Position numbers and translations under genes: made by a program. From the NCBI GenBank assembly GCA_014376325.1, contig JACMRP010000318.1, positions 1 through 6,239 on the forward strand: a stretch of DNA of 6,239 nucleotides, written 5' to 3'. The stretch is from Pseudobdellovibrionaceae bacterium (GTDB taxonomy: Bacteria > Bdellovibrionota > Bdellovibrionia > Bdellovibrionales > Bdellovibrionaceae). Positions within the stretch are counted from its first letter, which is position 1. Every line of letters begins with the position of its first letter. The notes below the pieces were generated by a model. That model saw only the letters and a list, made by a program, of their open reading frames with translations. It made no database searches and was not told where the DNA came from. This document shows, piece after piece, positions 1-5,940 of the stretch.

Positions 1-1
1 G

Positions 2-850
2 TATGATCGTAAGTCCGGATTAGCTGGTTTGTTTAGTCTTCTCGGCGAAATGCAACGGGGAACCAAGTTCACGCATATTTACGATGCCCACAATAATTTG
101 CGATCTAGATTTGTTTACTGGAAATTAGGTTTGTTTCGCGGCGCCCGCTTCATCCGTCGTTCCCAAAAACGTTGGAAAAGATTTTTGCTTTTTCAACTTA
201 GAAAAAACACGTACCGCATGCCTTTTTCGGGTCAGCGCGATTTATTAGAGCCCTTGATTCGATGGAATATTCCCGCCACTCTTCCACCCGCGCCGCAGTT
301 ATTTTTAGCCGATGCAGAACGCGACCAGGCGGCTACTCTTTTAGGAAGTTTGAAGGACAAACCTTTCATCGCGCTCGCGCCATCTGCGGCGTTCGCATTG
401 AAACGATGGCCGATAGCCCATTTTAAAGAATTGATCTTAAGCATGCCCGATCAAAAATTCGTTTTACTCGGCGGTCCTGATGACACGTTCATTGAAGAAA
501 TCGCGAACGTCGCGCCCGAAAGAACTTTGAACATAGCCGGCAAAGCATCGTTGCTGGTAAGTTCTGCGTTAGTCGAAAAAGCTCGCGTCTTGGTCAGCAA
601 TGATACGGGTTTATTGCACGTCGGTGAACAACTTGGAATTCCAGCAATCGCTTTGATGGGGCCTGCGCCGTTCGGGTTTCCCTCAAGGTATAATTCTACG
701 AAGATTTTAGAAATCAATTTGGCGTGCCGCCCCTGCAGCAAACACGGTCAGGGTCCTTGCATCAATCCAAATTTTCATCAGTGCATGGTGGAGATAAAGC
801 CCGCGTTGGTCCGAGCCGAAATTGCAAAAAAATTGGAAGTGGCGCGATGA
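2..850 (+). CDS. LPS heptosyltransferase, GT9 family (5' partial)
   Basis: Glycosyltransferase family 9 enzyme, expected to move a heptose from ADP-heptose onto the LPS inner core at the cytoplasmic face of the inner membrane. The frame is open to the left edge (first visible residues YDRKSG), so the true start and about 60 residues, including the N-terminal Rossmann strand, lie outside. The TTG at 29 is not a credible start. Visible signatures in order are the THIYDAHNNLRS segment, typical of the first domain; APSAAFALKRWP and FVLLGGPDD at the start of the second domain; SNDTGLLHVGEQLGIP, the GT9 D-T-G-x-x-H sugar-nucleotide loop (near 595-640); and the C-terminal CRPCSKHGQGPC...CM cysteine cluster found in many heptosyltransferases. 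The gene overlaps waaA by 4 bp (ATGA), implying translational coupling. The family is secure; whether it acts as heptosyltransferase I, II or another type is not decidable here. Confidence 0.9.
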   Translation, partial: YDRKSGLAGLFSLLGEMQRGTKFTHIYDAHNNLRSRFVYWKLGLFRGARFIRRSQKRWKRFLLFQLRKNTYRMPFSGQRDLLEPLIRWNIPATLPPAPQLFLADAERDQAATLLGSLKDKPFIALAPSAAFALKRWPIAHFKELILSMPDQKFVLLGGPDDTFIEEIANVAPERTLNIAGKASLLVSSALVEKARVLVSNDTGLLHVGEQLGIPAIALMGPAPFGFPSRYNSTKILEINLACRPCSKHGQGPCINPNFHQCMVEIKPALVRAEIAKKLEVAR

Positions 851-2124
851 TCCGTTCGATCTATCAGTATTTTTTTTATCCGCTGGGATTTTTTCTTTTG
901 CAGTTGCTAAGACCATTTTTGAATTCAAAAACAAAGCAGATGGTGTCAGATAAAAATAAATCTTTTTTCGTAGTCAAACAGGGTTCCCGTGCAGAGATCG
1001 CAAAGAAGCGTCCCTTCTGGATCCACGCCGCCAGCGGAGAAATAGAATACGCTCGCCCGGTGATACGCGACCTGAAAAAGCGATTTCCAGATATTCCGGT
1101 GATCGTGACTTACTCTTCGCCGTCCGCTAAAAAAATACTCGCCGGACTGGAAGTCGATGCGTGGGGCGCATTACCCTGGGATTTTTACGGTAGCTGCGAA
1201 CATTTTTTAAAAATTTGGCGACCAAGATGTTTTTTAATTGCCCGCACCGACGTCTGGCCGGTGATGGCCACGGCTTGTCACGATCAGAACATACCTTCTT
1301 TGCTGTTCGCAGCGACTTTCGCTTCGAATAGTTCTAGACTGAGCGGAGTGTCTGGCGCGGTCACGGCCTGGGCACTCGGTAAACTTTCAGAGATTCATTG
1401 CGTGTCCGATGCCGATGTTGAGCAGCTCCACAGAATTAAACTTGATACGCCGGTTTCGGTTCATGGCGATACCCGCTTCGATCAAGTTTTTCACCGATTG
1501 CAAAATCCGAAACCCCTGAAGCTTGCCTTGAAACCTTCAGGCGAAGTTCCGGTATTGGTTGCGGGCTCTACTTGGCCAGAGGACGAGCGCGCTTTAATTC
1601 CGGCCTTCATTAAATTACGTGGCGAATGCCAGATGATCTTAGCTCCGCACGAAATTCAGGATTTTCATCTGGCCGCGATCGAACGCGATCTGCGGAGCGC
1701 CGGACTGACGTACTGTCGTTACACCCGCGCGCATACTTGGAAGGACGAAGACGTTTTGATTGCGGATGTCGTAGGCGTCCTTGCGGAACTTTACACTTGG
1801 GGAAATTTTGCTTTTGTTGGCGGATCTTTCCGCAAACAAGTACATAGCGTGATGGAGCCACTTGCAGCCGGCCTGCCGGTCATTGTCGGTCCATTCCATA
1901 CAAACAACCGTGAAGCATTGCAATTCAAGGACGAAAAACTTTTAGGAGTTTCGATCGTTACCGAAGTGACCGCCGGCGAAAGTTTCGAACGCGCGTTGAA
2001 TGCGCACTGGCGCAATAACTCAAGCGTATTTCGCTCGGATCTGCAGACCATGCTAGGCCTGCACCGTTCGTCGAGTCGTCACGTTATTGAGTGGTGTTCA
2101 CGATATGCGGTAACAACGCTTTAA
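847..2124 (+). CDS. waaA: 3-deoxy-D-manno-octulosonic acid (Kdo) transferase
   Basis: Transfers Kdo from CMP-Kdo to lipid A precursor, the first step of LPS core assembly (GT30), at the inner membrane. The 425 residues match the usual family length. The ATG at 847 is chosen because it gives an N-terminal hydrophobic anchor (about residues 5-24, IYQYFFYPLGFFLLQLL), is preceded by GGAAG at 835-839 with 7-nt spacing, and overlaps the upstream stop by 4 bp. The frame is open further up to 724, but that stretch lies inside the heptosyltransferase gene. WIHAASGE (58-65) corresponds to the family W-x-H-x-x-S-V-G-E motif, with Glu65 as the expected catalytic base. RTDVWP (133-138) matches ETELWP. FVGGSF (323-328), VHSVMEP (332-338) and GPFHTNN (348-354) match the CMP-Kdo-binding C-terminal domain. 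Several motif positions differ from the E. coli form (see findings). No terminator is evident at the 3' end, which overlaps the opposing gene. Confidence 0.93.
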   Translation: MIRSIYQYFFYPLGFFLLQLLRPFLNSKTKQMVSDKNKSFFVVKQGSRAEIAKKRPFWIHAASGEIEYARPVIRDLKKRFPDIPVIVTYSSPSAKKILAGLEVDAWGALPWDFYGSCEHFLKIWRPRCFLIARTDVWPVMATACHDQNIPSLLFAATFASNSSRLSGVSGAVTAWALGKLSEIHCVSDADVEQLHRIKLDTPVSVHGDTRFDQVFHRLQNPKPLKLALKPSGEVPVLVAGSTWPEDERALIPAFIKLRGECQMILAPHEIQDFHLAAIERDLRSAGLTYCRYTRAHTWKDEDVLIADVVGVLAELYTWGNFAFVGGSFRKQVHSVMEPLAAGLPVIVGPFHTNNREALQFKDEKLLGVSIVTEVTAGESFERALNAHWRNNSSVFRSDLQTMLGLHRSSSRHVIEWCSRYAVTTL

Positions 2125-2847
2125 AAATTCTAAACTGCGAATGCCGAACCAAGAGTACGCTTCGCCATCGACGACGGCGCCCGCAAGGCCATCGCGGCGA
2201 AGCTCTTCCAGCTTTTTGTGAAATGGATAAGGTTCGGAAGAAAAAAGGATCAGCGCATCTTTAAAGTCTTCAATTTCGATGACGGGATATTTTTCCTCTC
2301 CCAAAAAGTGCAAAACTTGAGCACCCAACTGGTGAAGCACCGAGCCGATAAAAGTATTTGGTCCTACCGCCATCCAAGGATTTTTCCAAATCACGTAAAG
2401 CACCGGTCGTGGGCCCGGTCGCATGGGAGTGATCACCCAATCCTTCAAAGCCGGGATGACGTCCTCATTCCACTCAAGTGGACCACGGTCTAAAATACTT
2501 TGCAGTTGCAAGGACCACGCAATTAATTTTTGGCTCTGAAACTCGGTCCCGAGGCGCTGAAGTTCAAATTGAAGGGTTTCTAAAGAGTGCACGTGCGTTG
2601 CGAGGACCCTGCAGGGACTTTCTTCCGCCATTTCTATCGGATTTTCTTCTTGGTCGAGCAAAATAAAATCGGGCTTCAAATCTCCGACGAGATCCCATTT
2701 TACATCTTTAGTTCCGCCGACGATGGGGATTGTTTGAACCAGGTCTTCGGGATGAATACAGAAGCGTGTTCTGCCAACGACAGGGATTCCGGCAAGCAAA
2801 AGTGTTTCGGTCCAAGACGGAACCATCGAGACAATACGCATGTCCAT
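2098..2847 (-). CDS. BtuF-like helical-backbone metal receptor (periplasmic-binding-protein fold), no signal peptide
   Basis: Belongs to the substrate-binding family of iron-siderophore and cobalamin ABC transporters (COG0614-like), in the short subgroup often named cobalamin-binding or helical backbone metal receptor. Visible markers are RIVSMVPSWTETLLLAG (4-20), the standard opening strand and helix; VGRTRFCIHP (24-33), whose Cys-Ile-His-Pro is typical of the subgroup; IPIVGGTKDV and DLKPDFILLDQEENP (56-70), the first-lobe end; MAVGPNTFIGSVLHQLGA (159-176), the second lobe; and VVDGEAYSWFGIRSLEF (225-241), the conserved C-terminal signature. At 249 residues it is short and begins directly at the mature domain, with no signal peptide, so a cytoplasmic location or unusual export is implied. 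No permease or ATPase gene lies nearby, so the ligand is unknown. The start could be ATG 2847 or ATG 2841; a GGTGGG stretch lies 3 nt before the first and 9 nt before the second, which favours 2841 slightly. The 3' end overlaps waaA by 27 bp, tail to tail. Confidence 0.82.
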   Translation of the reverse strand: MDMRIVSMVPSWTETLLLAGIPVVGRTRFCIHPEDLVQTIPIVGGTKDVKWDLVGDLKPDFILLDQEENPIEMAEESPCRVLATHVHSLETLQFELQRLGTEFQSQKLIAWSLQLQSILDRGPLEWNEDVIPALKDWVITPMRPGPRPVLYVIWKNPWMAVGPNTFIGSVLHQLGAQVLHFLGEEKYPVIEIEDFKDALILFSSEPYPFHKKLEELRRDGLAGAVVDGEAYSWFGIRSLEFLKRCYRIS

Positions 2848-2951
2848 GATCCCACCAACTTTTACTTAGCGAGTCAAGACGCTGTGTTGTTCCTTGACCC
2901 CTTCATCGAGCCTAAGAGAAAACTAAGGTTCATTTTTGGGAGACAAAACCG
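2848..2951. promoter_or_regulatory. Divergent intergenic region with small inverted repeat
   Basis: This 104-bp gap separates the leftward BtuF-like gene from the rightward enoyl-reductase gene and must hold the start signals of both. A 6-bp inverted repeat GTCAAG (2873-2878) and CTTGAC (2893-2898) is separated by 14 bp, giving centres two helical turns apart. The right arm includes TTGACC (2894-2899), a possible -35 for the rightward unit, but no convincing -10 follows at 16-18 bp. Promoter positions are therefore inference only. Confidence 0.35.
2938..2942 (+). promoter_or_regulatory. Ribosome binding site of the enoyl-reductase gene
   Basis: GGGAG lies 9 nt upstream of ATG 2952. It supports that start over the in-frame ATG at 2970, which lacks a comparable upstream purine block. 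Confidence 0.7.
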
Positions 2952-4244
2952 ATGCAAGCAGCAACCTTCATGAAACAAAAGCCGGAGCTCAGTCCTTACA
3001 AAAAAGGGGACGTATTGGTTTTGTTCGGCGAACTCTTTAGTCGTGGATACGCAAACGGACTCGTTGAAGAAGCTGAACGCAGAGGCATGACGATCGTCCG
3101 CGCGACCGTCGGCCGCAGAGAAAACGGACAACTCCGCGCACTGAATGCCGAAGAGGCCGCCCTTGTTACGAAACCTTTCATCAATATTCCGCTCGAAGCA
3201 GGATTTGATTTAGAACCTGACTCAAAGGGTTCTGCCCCGGTCGATCAGCTCAAAGATGTGAAACTTTCCGAGTGGGAAAACGCGAAGATGGATTTTAAAT
3301 CTATCGAAGAAAGTCGGCAAAACGGCGTTGCGCGATTCCGTAAAAATGTTTCCGCGTTTATGACTGAGCTTGCGCCACTGATCCCGGCTGGAGCCAATGT
3401 TCTGTTTGCGCATTTGATGGCCGGTGGCGTTCCACGCATCAAGATCGTGATGCCGTTAATGAATCGCACATGCAAAGGCAGCGGAGACCGATATTTAGCT
3501 TCGAAACAGCTTTGGGATTCCGACATCGGTAAGTTTTGCGCGATTAGCTTTCGCGAAGTCACTGCCGAAACTCTTCGTCATCTGATCGAACTCTCATCTC
3601 CCCTGCGCGAAAAAATCGAATCGGGCGGCGGACACGTTGCTTACACCGGTTACGGTTATCACGGGACCGAAATTCTGAATCGCGGCGAATACAAGTGGCA
3701 GACTTACACTCCCTACATACAAGGTTGGGCTAAAAAAGATTTAGAAAATATCGCGGTGGAAGCATCTAAAAAAGGCATTCACGCTTGTATTTATAACTGC
3801 CCGGAAATTCTGACCAACTCTAGTTCGATCTTTCAAGGAGTTGAAGTATCGCTTTACCCTCTGCTCGGAGCCATCGAGAAAGAGTGCAAAATATCGGCCG
3901 TCGGCAAAAACATTCTGACGGATTGCCAGGCTTTATTAAAAGACGAAGTTAAACTTCAAGACATCATGGTCTTCACCGACAACTATCTAAGCCTCCCGGA
4001 AATCAAAGAGCACTGCAACTTTGATAAATGGCCACAGCACTCTTCGAAACAGCAATTAGAAACTATGCTGGCGGCTTCGGAGCATTTGATCTCTTTGCAT
4101 AAAGACGGCAAAAAACTGATTACTTCTGAATTAAGTGAAGTTGTTTTCAATTCTTGCGGCTACGTTATGTTACACGATTCGTGGAATCCGCAAAGCCCCG
4201 TCGCTTGGATTGGCCATGATCTCGTGGCCAAAAGCATTCACTAA
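2952..4244 (+). CDS. Enoyl-ACP (or enoyl-CoA) reductase, FabMG/FabV-like, Y-X8-K type
   Basis: Probable NAD(P)H-dependent reductase of trans-2-enoyl thioesters, the last step of a fatty-acid elongation cycle, in the cytoplasm. I recall near-identical domain patterns named enoyl ACP reductase FabMG family; no search was possible. Near the N terminus, GDVLVLFGELFSRGYANGL (19-37) followed by ATVGRR (51-56) looks like a Rossmann beta-alpha-beta with a Gly-rich dinucleotide loop. VAYTGYGYHGTE (229-240) parallels the AYSYIGPE strand of FabV and trans-2-enoyl-CoA reductases. YTPYIQGWAKKDLE (252-265) reproduces their active-site pattern: Tyr252, eight residues, Lys261, with Gly258, Ala260 and Leu264 in register. 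EILTNSSSIFQGVEVSLYPLL (285-305) resembles the FabV segment VTQASSAIP...YISLL. The 430 residues exceed FabV (about 400). No signal peptide is present. The stop overlaps the next start by 1 nt (TAATG), so the two proteins are likely co-translated. An alternative is a related reductase of unknown substrate. Confidence 0.75.
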   Translation: MQAATFMKQKPELSPYKKGDVLVLFGELFSRGYANGLVEEAERRGMTIVRATVGRRENGQLRALNAEEAALVTKPFINIPLEAGFDLEPDSKGSAPVDQLKDVKLSEWENAKMDFKSIEESRQNGVARFRKNVSAFMTELAPLIPAGANVLFAHLMAGGVPRIKIVMPLMNRTCKGSGDRYLASKQLWDSDIGKFCAISFREVTAETLRHLIELSSPLREKIESGGGHVAYTGYGYHGTEILNRGEYKWQTYTPYIQGWAKKDLENIAVEASKKGIHACIYNCPEILTNSSSIFQGVEVSLYPLLGAIEKECKISAVGKNILTDCQALLKDEVKLQDIMVFTDNYLSLPEIKEHCNFDKWPQHSSKQQLETMLAASEHLISLHKDGKKLITSELSEVVFNSCGYVMLHDSWNPQSPVAWIGHDLVAKSIH

Positions 4245-5086
4245 TGGGACTTTCGGGCGGAACGGACTACGTTCACGACGGCATCAGCCTGAAGGGCTTA
4301 AGCTTGTCGGGAATTCGTACCGCCATCACTCTTCCAGAGTTTTCTCTGGCATTCGACGTGGCCCAAGGGTTTCCGTTTTTGTTGAACCTGAAACAGTTCT
4401 TTATTAGTCACGGGCATTTAGATCACGCGGCCGGCATTCCCTATATCATTTCGCAAAAGGCGATGAATCGCCAAGAAACGCCGAACTTTTATATGCCACC
4501 AAGTTTGGTCGAGCCCATGGACCAAATCATGAAGCTTTGGCAAAAGATCGAAAATCATCAATACACTTACAACTTTCATGCGGTGACTGCGGATGAAGAA
4601 ATCCCGGTCAAGCCCGGGCATTTCGTACGCGCGTTTCCGACGGCTCACAGAATCGAATCTTTCGGCTACACCTTGTTTCACCGGCAAAAAAAATTGGCTG
4701 CAGAATTTCAGGGCATGAGTCAGGACGAAATTGTTGAAATCAAAAAACAGGGCCGCGAATTGCACGACGTTCAAGAAATCCCGTTGGTTAGTTTTACCGG
4801 CGATACGCAGATCGAATTTTTAGACAGCCGGCCTTGGGTCAAGAAGTCGAAGATCCTATTGATGGAATCAACTTATATGGACGACAAAAAATCGATCCAG
4901 GACGCCCGCGCGTGGGGACATACCCACTTGGACGAGATCATTCCGCAGTTGGATTCCATAGAAAGCGAAAAGATCGTGTTCATCCATTTATCAAGCCGGT
5001 ATTCCATCGAAGAAGCGCGAAAAATCTTAGCGTCGCGAATCCCCGCCCGCCATCAGGCGCGCGTCGAGATCTTTCCCGGGCGATAG
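4244..5086 (+). CDS. MBL-fold metallo-hydrolase, RNase Z-like
   Basis: A 280-residue metallo-beta-lactamase-fold hydrolase whose ligand set resembles tRNA 3'-endonuclease (RNase Z). Visible are FDVAQG (37-42), in the place of FDCGEG; SHGHLDHAAGIPYII (55-69), containing H-x-H-x-D-H (His56, His58, Asp60, His61); PTAHRIESFGY (132-142) with His135; FTGDT (184-188) with the bridging Asp187; LLMESTY (205-211), like the RNase Z E-x-T-F segment; GHTHLDE (225-231); and IHLSSRYS (247-254) with His248, like THxSxRY. The two-zinc site appears intact. The region 146-176 could hold a short version of the substrate arm. The protein is shorter than typical RNase Z (about 300) and lacks the usual GLPGLL after the metal motif, so it may be a paralogue acting on another ester or phosphodiester. 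The start at 4244 overlaps the preceding stop (TAATG), with no strong Shine-Dalgarno of its own, so translation probably depends on the upstream gene. Confidence 0.85.
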   Translation: MGLSGGTDYVHDGISLKGLSLSGIRTAITLPEFSLAFDVAQGFPFLLNLKQFFISHGHLDHAAGIPYIISQKAMNRQETPNFYMPPSLVEPMDQIMKLWQKIENHQYTYNFHAVTADEEIPVKPGHFVRAFPTAHRIESFGYTLFHRQKKLAAEFQGMSQDEIVEIKKQGRELHDVQEIPLVSFTGDTQIEFLDSRPWVKKSKILLMESTYMDDKKSIQDARAWGHTHLDEIIPQLDSIESEKIVFIHLSSRYSIEEARKILASRIPARHQARVEIFPGR

Positions 5087-5201
5087 GCGCTCGTTGCTAT
5101 CTAAATCTGTATTTGGAAGTGGATCTTTTGTTGGATAAGGCTTCACTGCAAACAGGCATCGTGCCTGTTTGCAGTGAAGAATTCAATGGCGGAAAGCGAG
5201 A
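5087..5201. other. Convergent intergenic gap
   Basis: This 115-bp gap lies between two convergent genes. Apart from the hairpin at 5141-5179, nothing recognisable is seen: no ORF with a start signal and no tRNA-like structure. Confidence 0.6.
5141..5179. terminator. Perfect 18-bp inverted repeat, probable bidirectional terminator
   Basis: The left arm CTTCACTGCAAACAGGCA (5141-5158) is exactly complementary to the right arm (5162-5179), with only TCG between them. It sits between the stop of the MBL gene (54 nt upstream) and the stop of the leftward exported-protein gene (22 nt away), where a shared terminator is expected. On neither strand is it followed by a U-tract (AATTC on the right, CCTTATCC on the reverse), so it is not a textbook intrinsic terminator. 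It may instead stop transcription with a factor, or protect both 3' ends from exonucleases. Being perfect on both strands, it would fold equally well in either transcript. Confidence 0.65.
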
Positions 5202-5882
5202 TTACCGACCTACGAGGTCGTTCGCGTCTAAGAAGATCTTTCGGCTTTTCATTTTCTTCGTTTTAAAGTGATCGAGCCATTCTTTCGGCGCACGTTTATT
5301 CCACGAAGCGGCCCACTTGCCGGCAAAGTAAAGTGGCCCCACGCCTTTATCGTCGTGCTCTTTGGGCGCGTAGATAGCCGTTAACATTTCCGGACCAAAA
5401 TAGCTTTGCGGCAAAAGACGTTCGCGCCCAATCGTTTCACCAATGATCACGGCATCTTTAGTTTGTCCCATTACGGTGCCGCTGAGCGGAGTTCCCGCTT
5501 CGCCGTTAGCCGCCTGTCCGGTCGGCGCTAAGACCAATTGTCCCGCCGCAATCTTTTCGTTGAGCAACGCGATCAAAGGTCGATCGGCATCAAACATTTT
5601 TTTGTTCCAGTCGAAATACAAAAAAGTGATCTCACTAGGAATCGACTTCAATTTTTCAACCAGTTTACTTGGGTCGTAACTTCCTTTGTCATCATACGGA
5701 GTCAGGTTCGCAAGCTCGCACGTATTGCATTTGCTTTTGAATTCATCAAACAGTGGCTTCACGTATTTATCAAAATTTTCCTGATTCGCGGTCGAAAAAT
5801 AGCCGACGGTAATTTTAGATTCGGCCATGGCCGTCGAACACAGAATAAGAACGCTTATAAAACGCAGGGCAGTATATTTCAT
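5202..5882 (-). CDS. Exported protein of unknown function, possible subtilase-fold relative without catalytic triad
   Basis: I do not recognise a family with confidence. The 226-residue product starts with a clear Sec signal peptide: MKYTALRF, then the hydrophobic core ISVLILCST, with predicted signal peptidase I cleavage after AMA (residue 20). Cys15 is not in a lipobox (Leu at -1), so it is probably not a lipoprotein. The mature part has alternating beta and helix stretches (KITVGYFS, EITFLYFDW, QLVLAPTG, DAVIIGET) and a Cys-x-x-Cys (52-55) that may form a disulfide in the periplasm. The central part, AAGQLVLAPTGQAANGEAGTPLSG (112-135), then DAVIIGE and MLTAIYAPKE, loosely recalls the AAGN...VIxVGA...APG order of subtilases. 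The D/H/S triad and GTSMA motif are not visible, so a catalytic role is not supported. The C terminus is lysine-rich. The gene is divergent from the cardiolipin synthase gene and shares its start region. Confidence 0.75.
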   Translation of the reverse strand: MKYTALRFISVLILCSTAMAESKITVGYFSTANQENFDKYVKPLFDEFKSKCNTCELANLTPYDDKGSYDPSKLVEKLKSIPSEITFLYFDWNKKMFDADRPLIALLNEKIAAGQLVLAPTGQAANGEAGTPLSGTVMGQTKDAVIIGETIGRERLLPQSYFGPEMLTAIYAPKEHDDKGVGPLYFAGKWAASWNKRAPKEWLDHFKTKKMKSRKIFLDANDLVGR

Positions 5883-5889
5883 GTTGTCT

Positions 5890-5919
5890 ATTATCGTCTC
5901 GACTTTTAGGCGCTGTCGA
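5890..5919 (-). promoter_or_regulatory. Candidate promoter of the exported-protein gene
   Basis: On the minus strand, TCGACA (5914-5919 read in reverse; 5 of 6 matches to TTGACA) is followed after 18 bp by GATAAT (5890-5895; 5 of 6 to TATAAT). The -10 ends only 7 nt before ATG 5882, so transcription would begin at or beside the start codon. No Shine-Dalgarno is seen upstream of that ATG, consistent with a leaderless message. Confidence 0.4.
5899..5919. repeat. Inverted repeat TCGAC-N11-GTCGA in the divergent promoter region
   Basis: TCGAC (5899-5903) and GTCGA (5915-5919) form a dyad in the 58-bp gap between two divergent genes. Each arm overlaps a possible -35 element: TCGACA for the leftward gene and TCGACT (5899-5904) for the rightward gene. 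A regulator bound here could control both, but no regulator is identified. Confidence 0.35.
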
Positions 5920-5940
5920 ACAAATTATCAAAATACAGAC

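Noticed and set aside
724..846. Upstream in-frame extension of waaA
   Set aside because: It lies inside the preceding gene in another frame, its residues are low-complexity and unlike any Kdo transferase, and ATG 847 has a good ribosome site and gives the family length.
29..850. TTG at 29 as the start of the heptosyltransferase gene
   Set aside because: The frame is open to the window edge and the residues before it continue the GT9 domain; the N-terminal Rossmann part is missing.
1610..2051. Several overlapping open frames on both strands within waaA
   Set aside because: Shadows of the clear waaA reading frame with no start signals or recognisable domains.
5141..5179. Hairpin as insertion-sequence end, attachment site or CRISPR repeat
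   Set aside because: Single copy in the window, no transposase or integrase nearby, no target duplication, and none of the mismatched spacing typical of integron attC sites.
5206..5220. CGACC-N5-GGTCG short hairpin
   Set aside because: Only 5 bp, inside the coding tail of the exported-protein gene, with no U-tract; likely chance.
4834..5271. Long open frame on the + strand across the MBL gene end
   Set aside because: Arginine/proline-rich shadow of the MBL gene that runs through the hairpin into the opposite gene; no start signal or family pattern.
5881..5940. 20-residue N-terminal extension of the cardiolipin synthase gene from ATG 5881
   Set aside because: Overlaps the start codon of the divergent gene, and the MK-x-x-W opening at 5941 matches the ClsB N terminus.
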